Assembly: GCF_029626235.1 (NCBI RefSeq)
Contig: NZ_JARUBO010000005.1
Location: 1,148,501-1,212,500 of the forward strand
DNA length: 64,000 nt
Reading direction: 5' to 3'
From: Micromonospora sp. WMMD1120
Lineage (GTDB): Bacteria; Actinomycetota; Actinomycetes; Mycobacteriales; Micromonosporaceae
Shown: in pieces, positions 26,289-35,299 of the stretch
How the letters are laid out: every line of letters starts with the position of its first letter
Position numbering within the stretch: position 1 is the stretch's first letter
Translations under genes and position numbers: made by a program
The notes under the pieces: model-generated
Seen by the model: the letters and a program-made list of their open reading frames with translations, nothing else
What the model was told of the DNA's origin: nothing
Database searches by the model: none

Positions 26289-28807
26289 GCGGCGGCGAAC
26301 TGGTCGTCATCGGCAACGGCATGGTCGGGCAGCGCTTCGTCGACGCGCTGCGCGCCCGTGACCCGGAGGGCCGGTGGCGGGTGACGGTGTTGGCCGAGGA
26401 GGACCGTCCGGCGTACGACCGGGTGCGGCTCTCCGCGTACTTCGACGGGGTGAGCGCTGACGAGCTGAACCTGCACACACCGCACGAGGGGGTACGGCTG
26501 CGTCTCGGTGAGCCGGCGACAGCCGTCGACCGGGCACGCCGGGTGGTGACGACCGCCCTCGGCGAGTACCCGTACGACGCGCTGGTGCTGGCCACCGGCT
26601 CGTACGCGTTCGTGCCTCCGGTGGCCGGAGCGGACCTCCCCGGGGTCTTCGTCTACCGGACCCTCGACGACCTGGCGGCGATCCGGGCGTACGCGCGGGG
26701 TCGGCGGGCCGGCGCGGTGATCGGTGGCGGGCTGCTCGGTCTGGAGGCCGCGAACGCCCTGCGGCTGCTGGGCCTGAGCACCGACGTGGTCGAGTTCGCG
26801 CCCCGGTTGATGCCGGTCCAGGTGGACCAGGCCGGCGGCGCGATGCTCCGCCGTTACGTCGACGAGCTGGGGGTGCGTACCCATCTCGGGGTGGCGACGA
26901 CAGCGCTCCTGCCGGGGCCGGACGGCGGCGTCGCGGCCCTGGAACTCTCCGACGGCACCACTGTGGACGCCGACCTGGTGGTGGTGGCCGCCGGCATCCG
27001 GCCCCGGGACCAGCTCGCCCGGGACGCGGGGCTGCCGCTCGGGCCGCGCGGCGGGGTCCTTGTCGACGCGACCTGCCGCACCGCCGACGAGCGGATCTGG
27101 GCGGTCGGCGAGTGCGCCGCCGTCGACGGCACCTGCCACGGACTTGTCGCGCCGGGGTACGCGACGGCCGAGGTGGTGGCCGACCGGCTGGTCGGCGGCG
27201 CGGCGACCTTCCCGGGCGCGGACACCGCCACCAAGCTCAAGCTGCTCGGCGTCGACGTGGCCTCGTTCGGGGACGCCCACGGCACGACCGAGGGCTGCCT
27301 GGACGTCACGTTCACCGACCCGGCGACCCGGGTGTACGCGAAACTCGTTCTCTCCGACGACGCGCGCACCCTGCTCGGTGGGGTGCTGGTGGGTGACGCC
27401 AGCGCGTACCCGACGCTGCGGGCCAGCGTGGGTGGCCCGCTGCCGGCCGCGCCGCTGGCGCTGCTCGCCCCGGACGGCGGCGGCGCGGACGCCGGCGCGC
27501 TGCCCGCCACCGCCCAGGTCTGCTCCTGCAACGCGGTGACCCGGGGCGACGTGGACGCCGCCATCGCCGGGGGCTGCGCGGACGTGGCGGCGCTGAAGTC
27601 GTGTACCCGGGCCGGCACCAGCTGCGGCTCCTGCGTGCCGATGCTCAAGCAGCTCCTGGACGCCGCCGGGGTGACGCAGTCCAGGGCGCTCTGTGAGCAC
27701 TTCGACGTGAGCCGGCGGGAGCTGTTCGAGATCATCCAGGTGCGCGGCATCCGTACCTTCTCCCGGTTGGTCAGGGAGCACGGCCGGGGGCGCGGCTGCG
27801 ACATCTGCAAGCCGGTCGTCGCGTCGATCCTCGCCTCCCTCGGCGCCGGCCACGTGCTCGACGGCGAGCAGGCGTCGTTGCAGGACACCAACGACCACTT
27901 CCTGGCCAACCTGCAACGCGACGGCAGCTACTCGGTGGTGCCCCGGATTCCCGGCGGCGAGATCACCCCGGAGAAGCTGATCGTGATCGGTGAGGTGGCG
28001 CGGGACTTCCAGCTCTACACGAAGATCACCGGTGGGCAGCGCATCGACCTGTTCGGGGCGCGGGTCGAGCAGCTCCCGCAGATCTGGCGGCGGTTGGTGG
28101 ACGCCGGCTTCGAGTCCGGCCACGCGTACGGCAAGGCGTTGCGGACCGTGAAGTCCTGCGTGGGCGAGACCTGGTGCCGCTACGGCGTACAGGACTCGGT
28201 CGGCCTGGCGGTGGCGCTCGAGCTGCGCTACCGCGGGCTGCGCGCTCCGCACAAGCTCAAGTCGGCGGTGTCCGGCTGCGCCCGCGAGTGCGCCGAGGCG
28301 CGCAGCAAGGACTTCGGCATCATCGCCACCGAGAACGGCTGGAACCTCTACGTCGGTGGCAACGGCGGCTTCCGGCCCCGGCACGCCGACCTGTTCGCCA
28401 CCGACCTGAGCACCGACGAGTTGATCACGCTCATCGACAGGTTCCTCATGTACTACATCCGCACCGCCGACCGGTTGCAACGCACCGCCGGCTGGATCGA
28501 GGCGATGGACGGCGGTCTCGACCACCTGCGCTCGGTGATCGTGGACGACTCGTTGGGCCTCTGCGCCGACCTCGACGCGGCGATGGCCCGGCACGTGTCG
28601 TCGTACTCCGACGAGTGGCGCGACGTGCTCGACGACCCGGACCGGCTGCGCCGCTACACCTCCTTCGTCAACGCCCCCGAGGTGCCCGACCCGTCGATCA
28701 GCTTCGTCCGGGAGCGCGACCAGCCTGTTCCCGTACGCGCCGACGGTCCGCCGGGCGGTCACCGTCGGCAACCCGTCACCCTTGGCCTACCGGAGGTACG
28801 GCGATGA
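26285..28807 (+). CDS. nirB: Nitrite reductase [NAD(P)H] large subunit
   Basis: 840 aa, full length for NirB. Reduces nitrite to ammonium. FAD and NAD domains (VVIGNGMVGQRFVD, AVIGGGLLGLEAAN), a BFD-type [2Fe-2S] domain (CSCNAVTRG...CTRAGTSCGSC), then the ferredoxin-like and sirohaem/[4Fe-4S] part. The sirohaem-cluster ligands are Cys625 and Cys631 (SCVGETWCRYG) and Cys665 and Cys669 (SGCAREC). Starts at ATG 26285 in an ATGA overlap with the flavoprotein gene. Confidence 0.95.
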   Translation: MSGGELVVIGNGMVGQRFVDALRARDPEGRWRVTVLAEEDRPAYDRVRLSAYFDGVSADELNLHTPHEGVRLRLGEPATAVDRARRVVTTALGEYPYDALVLATGSYAFVPPVAGADLPGVFVYRTLDDLAAIRAYARGRRAGAVIGGGLLGLEAANALRLLGLSTDVVEFAPRLMPVQVDQAGGAMLRRYVDELGVRTHLGVATTALLPGPDGGVAALELSDGTTVDADLVVVAAGIRPRDQLARDAGLPLGPRGGVLVDATCRTADERIWAVGECAAVDGTCHGLVAPGYATAEVVADRLVGGAATFPGADTATKLKLLGVDVASFGDAHGTTEGCLDVTFTDPATRVYAKLVLSDDARTLLGGVLVGDASAYPTLRASVGGPLPAAPLALLAPDGGGADAGALPATAQVCSCNAVTRGDVDAAIAGGCADVAALKSCTRAGTSCGSCVPMLKQLLDAAGVTQSRALCEHFDVSRRELFEIIQVRGIRTFSRLVREHGRGRGCDICKPVVASILASLGAGHVLDGEQASLQDTNDHFLANLQRDGSYSVVPRIPGGEITPEKLIVIGEVARDFQLYTKITGGQRIDLFGARVEQLPQIWRRLVDAGFESGHAYGKALRTVKSCVGETWCRYGVQDSVGLAVALELRYRGLRAPHKLKSAVSGCARECAEARSKDFGIIATENGWNLYVGGNGGFRPRHADLFATDLSTDELITLIDRFLMYYIRTADRLQRTAGWIEAMDGGLDHLRSVIVDDSLGLCADLDAAMARHVSSYSDEWRDVLDDPDRLRRYTSFVNAPEVPDPSISFVRERDQPVPVRADGPPGGHRRQPVTLGLPEVRR

Positions 28808-29151
28808 CCCAGACCCTCACGCTGAACTGGACGACCGTCTGCCCGCTCGACCGCCTGGAACCCGACCGCGGGGTCGCCGCCCTGGTCGACGGCGTGCAGG
28901 TCGCCCTCTTCCGGACGGCGGACGGCCTGTTCGCCATCGACAACCGCGACCCGGTGTCCGGGGCGTACGTAATGTCCCGGGGCATCGTCGGCAGCCGTGG
29001 CGGGGTGCCCACCGTCGCCTCGCCACTGCACAAGCAGGTCTACGACCTGCGCAGCGGGGACTGCCTCGACCTGCCCGGGGTCGCCGTGGCCCGGCACGAC
29101 GCGCGGTGTCGTGCCGGGCTGGTCGAGGTGCGGTTGCGACAGGAGGGTTGA
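28804..29151 (+). CDS. nirD: Nitrite reductase small subunit NirD
   Basis: 115 aa. Rieske-like fold protein lacking the Cys/His cluster ligands, as in the NirD family. It has GVAALVDGVQVALFRTADG, AIDNRDPVSGAYVMSRGIVG and ASPLHKQVYDLRSG. It pairs with NirB for NAD(P)H-dependent nitrite reduction. ATGA overlap with nirB; the stop overlaps the start of the next gene. Confidence 0.94.
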   Translation: MTQTLTLNWTTVCPLDRLEPDRGVAALVDGVQVALFRTADGLFAIDNRDPVSGAYVMSRGIVGSRGGVPTVASPLHKQVYDLRSGDCLDLPGVAVARHDARCRAGLVEVRLRQEG

Positions 29152-30239
29152 TGCGCGAAGAACTGGCGGGCTTCACCGTCGGGGTGACCGCCGACCGGCG
29201 GCGCGACGAGTTGGCCGCGCTGCTCGAACGCCGGGGCGCCCGGGTGGTGCTCGCCCCGGCGCTCCGGATCGTGCCGCTCTCCGACGACACCGAACTGCGC
29301 GAGGCGACCCGCGCCTGCCTCGACCAGCCGCCGGACATCCTGATGGCCAACACCGGCATCGGCATGCGCGGGTGGCTGGAGGCGGCCGAGGGTTGGGGCC
29401 TGGCCGAGCCGCTGCGCTCGGTGCTGTCCAGCTCGTACGTGGTGGCCCGGGGCCCGAAGGCGCGCGGCGCGATCCGCGCGGCCGGGCTGCACGACCAGTG
29501 GTCGCCCGCCTCCGAGAGCTGCGACGAGGTGGTCGACCACCTGCGCCGGCGGGGCGTGGCCGGGCAGGTGATCGCGATGCAGTTGCACGGCGAGCGGCAG
29601 CCCGACTGCACCCTCGCACTGGAGGCGGCGGGAGCCACAGTCATCGAGGTGCCGGTGTACCGCTGGGCGCCGCCGACCGACCCGGCGCCGCTGCACCGGC
29701 TGATCGACCTGATCGCCGGCCGGCTGGTGGACGCGGTGACCTTCACCTCGGCCCCGGCCGCGGAGGCGCTGTTGCGGGCCGCAGGGGACCGCACCGAGGC
29801 GGTGCTCTCCGCGTTGCGCGGCGACGTGCTGGCCAGCTGCGTCGGCGCGGTGACCGCCGAGCCGTTGCTGCGCCGTGGGGTGCCGGTGAGCGCCCCGGGC
29901 CGGGCCCGGTTGGGCGCTCTGGTGCGGACCATCGTCGACGAGCTGCCCCGCCGGACCGTGACGTTCAAGGCCGGCGGGCACCTGCTCACCCTGCGCGGGC
30001 ACGCCGCCGTGATCGACGGTGAGCTGCGGCCCCTCGCCCCCGCCCCGATGGCGGTGCTGCGGGCGCTGGCCCAGACGCCCGGCCGGGTGCTGTCGCGCAC
30101 GGCGCTGCTGCGGACGCTGCCCCGGGGCGCCGACGAGCACGCCGTGGAGATGGCCGTCGCCCGCCTGCGGGCCGGCCTGCGCGCGCCCCGCGTGGTGCAG
30201 ACGGTGGTGAAACGGGGCTACCGGCTGCGGGTGGACTGA
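29151..30239 (+). CDS. HemD-like domain / winged-helix transcriptional regulator (NnaR type)
   Basis: 362 aa. Residues about 1-265 resemble uroporphyrinogen-III synthase (GVTADRRRDELAALLERRGA, then a two-lobed fold with VTFTSAPAAEALLRAAG). Residues about 275-362 are an OmpR-type winged helix ending VVQTVVKRGYRLRVD. A protein with this fusion, NnaR of Streptomyces, co-activates nitrate/nitrite assimilation with GlnR. Last gene of the nas-nir operon, starting inside the nirD stop (TGATG), so its level is tied to the pathway. Residual uro'gen-III synthase activity cannot be judged. Confidence 0.82.
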   Translation: MREELAGFTVGVTADRRRDELAALLERRGARVVLAPALRIVPLSDDTELREATRACLDQPPDILMANTGIGMRGWLEAAEGWGLAEPLRSVLSSSYVVARGPKARGAIRAAGLHDQWSPASESCDEVVDHLRRRGVAGQVIAMQLHGERQPDCTLALEAAGATVIEVPVYRWAPPTDPAPLHRLIDLIAGRLVDAVTFTSAPAAEALLRAAGDRTEAVLSALRGDVLASCVGAVTAEPLLRRGVPVSAPGRARLGALVRTIVDELPRRTVTFKAGGHLLTLRGHAAVIDGELRPLAPAPMAVLRALAQTPGRVLSRTALLRTLPRGADEHAVEMAVARLRAGLRAPRVVQTVVKRGYRLRVD

Positions 30240-30242
30240 AGC

Positions 30243-30270
30243 GTCACGGCCGGCCGCCGCCGGCCGTGAC
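30243..30270. terminator. Bidirectional hairpin terminator
   Basis: GTCACGGCCGGC (30243-30254) pairs perfectly with GCCGGCCGTGAC (30259-30270) over a 4-nt loop. It starts 4 bp after the regulator stop and 9 bp before the end of the convergent GTPase gene, so it can terminate both operons. Confidence 0.8.
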
Positions 30271-30278
30271 CCGCCGGG

Positions 30279-30902
30279 TCAGCCGACCGGCGTGGGGAAG
30301 CCCCGCCCGTGCTCCGACTGGAGCCGGAGCATCGCGTGCTCGACCACCGTCACCAGCACCTGCTTGACCGAGTCCCGACGCCGGGCGTCGGTCATCACCA
30401 GCGGCACCTGCGGTGAGATGGCCAGCGCCTCGCGGATCTCCTCCAGCTCGTACTGGGGAGCGCCGTCGAACCGGTTCAGCGCCACCACGTACGGCAGGTT
30501 GCGGTTCTCGAAGTAGTCCAGCGGGGCGAACGCGTCGGTGATCCGGCGGGTGTCCACCAGCACCGCGGCGCCCACCGCGCCCCGGATGATCTCGTCCCAC
30601 ATGAACCAGAACCGGGTCTGACCGGGCGTACCGAAGAGGTACAGGATCAGGTCCTGAGCCATGGTGATCCGGCCGAAGTCCATGGCGACCGTGGTGGTCT
30701 CCTTGCCCGGCACCTTGGACGGATCGTCGATGCCGACGCCCGCCGCCGTCATCAACGCCTCGGTGGTCAGCGGTGTGATCTCGGAGATCGCCCCGACCAG
30801 TGTCGTCTTACCGACGCCGAAGCCACCCGCGACGACGATCTTCGCGGAGACGATTCCCCGGCCCGGCCGCCCCCCTGCGGAGTCATAGCCTGCGAAGTCC
30901 AC
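30279..30902 (-). CDS. Conservon GTPase (CvnD-like, MglA-type small GTPase)
   Basis: 207 aa. The P-loop GGFGVGKTTLVGAIS is near residue 26, the switch-2 region is FGTPGQTRFWFMWD, and ALNRFDG resembles the NKxD motif. These match the Roadblock-associated prokaryotic small GTPases encoded last in conservons. GTG start at 30902. It overlaps the DUF742 gene by 20 bp. It probably works at the membrane with the CvnA-B-C proteins; no nitrogen role is proven. Confidence 0.9.
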   Translation of the reverse strand: MDFAGYDSAGGRPGRGIVSAKIVVAGGFGVGKTTLVGAISEITPLTTEALMTAAGVGIDDPSKVPGKETTTVAMDFGRITMAQDLILYLFGTPGQTRFWFMWDEIIRGAVGAAVLVDTRRITDAFAPLDYFENRNLPYVVALNRFDGAPQYELEEIREALAISPQVPLVMTDARRRDSVKQVLVTVVEHAMLRLQSEHGRGFPTPVG

Positions 30903-31248
30903 TTAGCACCCTTCCAAGCAGTTCCATCCGCTCCTCGAACCCCTCGGCGGGAGCAGCAGTGTGTAACGTCAGCAGGCTCTCGGCCACCATGTCGGCGACC
31001 AACACCCGGGCGACGCCGAGCGGCATCCGGGTGTACGCGGCGATCTCCGCCAGCGACTGCGCGCGGCCCTCACAGACCGTGGCGATGCGGTGCTTGTCAT
31101 GCCCGGCGAAGCGGGACTCGGCGACCTGGGTGGGCGAGGCGGTGAGGACTGCCTCGAGGGCGATGTCCTGCCGGGGCTCGGTACGACCGCGGGTGACCGC
31201 GTACGGACGCACCAGCGCGCCGCGTGGGTCAGCGCGTCGTTGGTCCAT
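30883..31248 (-). CDS. DUF742 conservon protein (CvnC-like)
   Basis: 121 aa. VRPYAVTRGRTEP at the N-terminus followed by a winged-helix-like region (AEIAAYTRMPLGVARVLVADM) is the DUF742 signature. In conservons it is the third gene, between Roadblock and GTPase. 89 bp after the Roadblock gene and overlapping the GTPase gene. Confidence 0.9.
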   Translation of the reverse strand: MDQRRADPRGALVRPYAVTRGRTEPRQDIALEAVLTASPTQVAESRFAGHDKHRIATVCEGRAQSLAEIAAYTRMPLGVARVLVADMVAESLLTLHTAAPAEGFEERMELLGRVLSGLRRL

Positions 31249-31337
31249 CCCCGATCACCTCCTCGTCCATTGTGGAGCTATTCGACGCCGTTCGCCGGCC
31301 GTACGGCGACGCTCGGCCGGAGCGCCGCCGTCCGGTC

Positions 31338-31745
31338 CTACGAGCGCACCGCGTCGCGCGGCAGCGGCACCAGCGCGGCGCCCACCCGTTCGACGAGCAG
31401 CGCCATCTCGTAGCCCACCTGACCCACGTCGCAGCTACGCGCGGCGAGCACCGCCATCGACGAGCCGTCGCTGATCGACATCAGGAAGAGATAGCCGCTG
31501 TCCATCTCGATGACTGTCTGCAACACCCCACCCGCGCTGAACATCCGGGCCGCGCCCTCGGTCAGGCTCACCACACCGGAGGTGATCGCGGCGAGCTGGT
31601 CGGCCCGGTCCGCCGGGAGATCCCGGGAGGACGCGAGCAGCAGCCCGTCGGCGGACACCGCCACCACGTGGGCGATGCCCGCCACGCTGTCGGCGAAGTT
31701 GGTGAGCAGCCAACCCATGTCCTGCATGGCAGCTGGCCTGTTCAT
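31338..31745 (-). CDS. Roadblock/LC7 domain protein (CvnB-like)
   Basis: 135 aa. The Roadblock/LC7 fold: DMGWLLTNFADSVAGIAHVV, SADGLLLASSRDL, then VVSLTEGAARMFSAGG and SGYLFLMSISDGSSMAVLA. Such proteins bind and regulate the MglA-like GTPases. The start overlaps the kinase stop by 4 bp (ATGA). Confidence 0.92.
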   Translation of the reverse strand: MNRPAAMQDMGWLLTNFADSVAGIAHVVAVSADGLLLASSRDLPADRADQLAAITSGVVSLTEGAARMFSAGGVLQTVIEMDSGYLFLMSISDGSSMAVLAARSCDVGQVGYEMALLVERVGAALVPLPRDAVRS

Positions 31746-34700
31746 TGGCTCTCCTTGGTCGAGGTGCTGTTCAGGTCCGATCCGGCCGTTCGACCGCGCT
31801 GCACACCACGGTGGTAGGCGGACAGCAGACCACGTACTTCGTCCGGGGTCCGCCGGCTGCGGTCCCGGCCACTCTTCGGCTCGATGCCACCGGGCACGAG
31901 CTGCGCCTGCGGCACCCGCTTGGGCAACCCGGACCGGGTCGTCCCGGCGGGGGACGGCTCAGCCGCCCGACTGGCCCGGGACCAGCCCTCGTCGGCGGCC
32001 GTCCGCCACGCCTCCGGCTCCACGGCGGGAGCCGGTCGGGCAGCCGGGGGTGGAGTGTACGACGGCGGCGCTGTCGACGGCGCGCCCAGCGCGTCGGCGC
32101 TCGCACCACCGCGGCCGCCGGTACCCGGCGTGCCGCCGCCGTCGGTGGAGCCCGGGGTACGGGTCGGCAGCGGCGGTCGGGCCGGTGCCGCGGCCGGCAC
32201 CGACGTGGCAGGCTGCTGGCTTCCGCTGTCCGGACGCAGCCCGGCGTCGGCGGTGGTGGGCGCCGGTGGCGGTCCGTCGAAGTTCGGTCGGGTGAAGATC
32301 GCCGTGGCGTCGTCGCCGTGCGACCGGAACCAGACGGCCTCCATCTCCCGGAAGATCGGCGCCTCGGCCGGGAAGTCGGGCCGGGTGCTGACCGGTGCGG
32401 GCGGCACCGACGGCGCGGGAGGCACCGACGGCGCGACCGGCGGGGCCACCGCCCCCGGTCCGGCGACCGGACCGACCGGGAGGCCCGGGGCGACGGGTCC
32501 GTCGGCGGGCTCCGTCGTGGCGCCGCGCCGCGGCAGCGGGTCGACGGCCGGGTAGGCCACCGTCGGGCCGCCAGCCCCGTTGCTGTACGCGGGCTGCGCC
32601 GGCGCGAGCGGAGCGGCGGGCGGTGGGGCCGCCGGGGCCGGGACGGACGGCATCGTCGAGCGCGGACCGGTGTAGCCACCCGCCTGCACTGTCGAGGTGG
32701 CGTCCCGCGAGTCCAACGGGGACTGCCACTGGGGGGACGCCGGGGTACGCCACTGGTCGGGCAGGGTGGCCGCCGAGGTCGCGGCACCGGCGAACTGCTC
32801 GGCGTGCCCCGCGGTGGCCAGCGGCGCCTGCTCGACAGCCATCGGCTGGCGCGGCCGGGTGAGCACCTGCTCGCGGCCCCGGGTGCTGGGCAGAACCACT
32901 GTGGTGGCGGGAAGCGTCACCTGGGCGACGGTGCCGCCCTCGGCGTTGCGGCGCAGCTCGACCCGGATGCCGTACCGGGAGGCGAGCCGGCTGACCACGG
33001 CCAGACCCATCAGTCGGAACGCGGCGACGTCGACGCTCGGCGGGGCCGCCAGCCGGCGGTTGAGCGAGTCGAGCTGGTCGTCGGTGAGGCCGAGACCACG
33101 GTCCTCGATCTGGATCAGGACGTAGTCGCGGATCCGTCGGCCGTCGGCGACCACAGTGGTGTTCGGCGGCGAGAACCGGGTGGCGTTGTCGAGCAGCTCG
33201 GCGACGAGGCGTACCACGTCGTTGACCGCGTGCGCGGCCACCGAGATGTCGGTGTCCACGGTCCCGAACTCGATGCGGTTGTACAGCTCCACCTCGGACT
33301 GCGCGGCGCGCAGCACGTCCACCACCAGCGCGTCGTCGCGGCGCGGCACCGCGGAGTCGGCGCCGGCCAGGACCAGCAGGTTCTCGTCGTTGCGGCGCAT
33401 TCGGGTGGCCAGGTGGTCCAGCTCGAAGAGCTGCGCGAGCCGCTTCGGGTCCTCCTCGCCACGCTCGATCGCGTCCAGCTCGCCGATCATCCGGTCGACC
33501 AGGGTCTGACTGCGGCGGGCCAGGTTGAGGAACATCGCCGAGACGCTGGTCCGCAGCGCGGCCTGCTCGGCCGCGACCCGCACCGCCTCCCGGTGTACGA
33601 CGTTGAAGGCCAGCGCGACCTGCCCCACCTCGTCGCGGATGTTGAGCTGGATCGGGTCCCGCACCTGCCGGACGATCTCCTCCACCCCGCCGTCGCCGAC
33701 GCTGCCCATGTTCTGCAGCCGGTGCACCGCGTCGGGCAGGTCGTGGTTGGCCACCGAGAGGGCGCCCTCACGCAGGCGGCGCAGCGAGTCGTTGAGCGAG
33801 CGGGCCAGCACCACGGCCAGCGTCACCGCGATGATCAGGGTCAGCAGCACCAGGACCGACTCGACCACCGCCTGCCGGATCACGTCCGATCGCGCCTGGT
33901 CGGCCTGGCGCAACAACCGGTCCTGGAGTTGGATCTCGGCCCAGCGCATCAGGTCGTTGACGGCGCCGACAGCGGCGACGGCGTCCTGCGCGGTGACCAG
34001 CGGACGCTGCCCCACCGAGCGGCTGATGTCGGTGGCCACCCGGTCGGCCAGACCGACGGCGTCGCCGGAGACGGTGCTGTCGACGAGCGCGCGCTGCACC
34101 GGGTCGGCCGCCAGCGAGAAGGCGACGAGCGCCTCCTGCTGGCCGGTCAACGTCGCCACGAAGGAGGAGAACTGTTCCGAGTCGAGCTGGCCCGCGGTCA
34201 GCGCGGTGAACGCGACGGCCTCCTCCTCGGCGACCGCGGCCTTGGCGCGGGCGAAGGCGGCCACCGCGCGTCGGCTGTCCGCCAGGCTCTCGTCGCCGGG
34301 CAGTTGGGCCAGGCCGTCGCCGTAGGAGACCAGGTCGGTGAGGATGACCCCGTAACGGAGCACCGCCTCGGCGACCGCCATCTGCCGGCGGTCCAGCACC
34401 TCCTGGCGGGTGCCGTCCAGGGTCGCCAGGTGGTCGTCGATGGCGGCCAACCGGTCCCGCAGGGCCGCCGGCACCTCGCCGATCCGGTCCCGCTCGGCGC
34501 GGTACTCGTCGACCCGCTGCTGCGTCTGACGGACCCGCAGGTTGTACGCGTCGGCCGGCTGCTGCGGGCTGGCCAGGTAGCCGGCCGCGGCCATCCGCTC
34601 GGCCTGGAGGTCCTGGGTCAGGGCGCTGACGTCGATGGAGAGCGCGGTCAGCGCGCGGGCCCGGGTGGCGTCGAAGGCGCCCTCGCCCACCGAGATCAGA

Positions 34701-34855
34701 CGAACCGTGGCGAGGGCGATGACCGCCGCCACCGGTACGACCAGGATCAGCGCCAGTTTGGACCGGATCCGGGCGTCCCGCAGCCGCGGCAACCGTCGAC
34801 GCGCACGTCGACTGCTGTCGCCGAACGCGGGCAGGGTCGTCGGTCCGGTGCTCAC
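31742..34855 (-). CDS. Conservon sensor histidine kinase-like protein with nitrate-sensor-like domain (CvnA-like)
   Basis: 1,037 aa from GTG 34855. TM1 is at about residues 32-52. A large all-helical extracytoplasmic region (about 60-325, with LQAERMAAAGYLA and AYNLRVRQTQQRVDEYRAERD) resembles the nitrate/nitrite-sensing NIT domain. TM2 is at about 330-355, followed by a HAMP-like linker. An HATPase domain (about 550-680) has ELLDNATRFSPP and IEDRGLGLT. A Pro/Ala-rich tail of about 340 residues ends near LVPGGIEPKSGRDRSRRTPDEVRGLLSAYHRGVQRG (quoted in parts: key residues Gly-Leu-Leu-Ser-Ala-Tyr-His). A canonical phospho-acceptor H-box is not obvious, as in other CvnA proteins. Head of the cvn operon. 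Confidence 0.88.
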   Translation of the reverse strand: MSTGPTTLPAFGDSSRRARRRLPRLRDARIRSKLALILVVPVAAVIALATVRLISVGEGAFDATRARALTALSIDVSALTQDLQAERMAAAGYLASPQQPADAYNLRVRQTQQRVDEYRAERDRIGEVPAALRDRLAAIDDHLATLDGTRQEVLDRRQMAVAEAVLRYGVILTDLVSYGDGLAQLPGDESLADSRRAVAAFARAKAAVAEEEAVAFTALTAGQLDSEQFSSFVATLTGQQEALVAFSLAADPVQRALVDSTVSGDAVGLADRVATDISRSVGQRPLVTAQDAVAAVGAVNDLMRWAEIQLQDRLLRQADQARSDVIRQAVVESVLVLLTLIIAVTLAVVLARSLNDSLRRLREGALSVANHDLPDAVHRLQNMGSVGDGGVEEIVRQVRDPIQLNIRDEVGQVALAFNVVHREAVRVAAEQAALRTSVSAMFLNLARRSQTLVDRMIGELDAIERGEEDPKRLAQLFELDHLATRMRRNDENLLVLAGADSAVPRRDDALVVDVLRAAQSEVELYNRIEFGTVDTDISVAAHAVNDVVRLVAELLDNATRFSPPNTTVVADGRRIRDYVLIQIEDRGLGLTDDQLDSLNRRLAAPPSVDVAAFRLMGLAVVSRLASRYGIRVELRRNAEGGTVAQVTLPATTVVLPSTRGREQVLTRPRQPMAVEQAPLATAGHAEQFAGAATSAATLPDQWRTPASPQWQSPLDSRDATSTVQAGGYTGPRSTMPSVPAPAAPPPAAPLAPAQPAYSNGAGGPTVAYPAVDPLPRRGATTEPADGPVAPGLPVGPVAGPGAVAPPVAPSVPPAPSVPPAPVSTRPDFPAEAPIFREMEAVWFRSHGDDATAIFTRPNFDGPPPAPTTADAGLRPDSGSQQPATSVPAAAPARPPLPTRTPGSTDGGGTPGTGGRGGASADALGAPSTAPPSYTPPPAARPAPAVEPEAWRTAADEGWSRASRAAEPSPAGTTRSGLPKRVPQAQLVPGGIEPKSGRDRSRRTPDEVRGLLSAYHRGVQRGRTAGSDLNSTSTKESQ

Positions 34856-35299
34856 GACATCGCCTCCGTCGTTTCTTCCCCGCCTGACCCGCCGAGCCAT
34901 GCCGTAAGCGGAGGGGACCACGCGCGGCACGGCCGCGATTTCATCAGAGATGATCCTGTTTGGGAAGCCGCAGTGAGGTAGGAAACGGTCGGACGGAGCG
35001 CATCCCCTGATCCGGGCAACTGATACCTTCATTTCCGCAAGCCCCTGAACAGGGCATGTGACTCCAGAGTGGTCACGCGTGTATGCAAAGTGAGGTTTTG
35101 CAAACATCGCGTTACCCCAGCATGTGGGATGACCGTCCCGAAAATACCGTCGGGGTCCGCGCTTGACCACAGCGCCGGCCATTGGCAAGGTTTTGCAGGC
35201 TTCGCGCACACCGTACGGCAGAGAAGATCCCGCCCTCCACTGAGGACGGATTAGCGGCGGTGACCGGGCAGCGCCCGCGCCCGCACCTGGAGGACTGAG
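34856..35299. promoter_or_regulatory. 444-bp divergent intergenic region between the conservon and the solute-binding lipoprotein
   Basis: No gene is seen. It is less GC-rich than its surroundings and must hold both divergent promoters. A small inverted repeat, TGCAAA (35084-35089) and TTTGCA (35097-35102), is a candidate operator. TTGACC at 35163 could be a -35, but no convincing -10 follows at the right distance. Confidence 0.4.

Noticed and set aside
25778..28771. 997-codon minus-strand open frame opposite the flavoprotein and nirB genes
   Set aside because: Its composition (His/Arg/Gly/Val-rich, no domain) is the usual antisense shadow of a high-GC gene. The plus strand encodes an intact flavoprotein and NirB with all cluster ligands.
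31745..34981. 1,078-codon plus-strand open frame opposite the conservon kinase
   Set aside because: No recognisable domain and no ribosome site. The kinase on the other strand has clear TM, NIT-like and HATPase regions.
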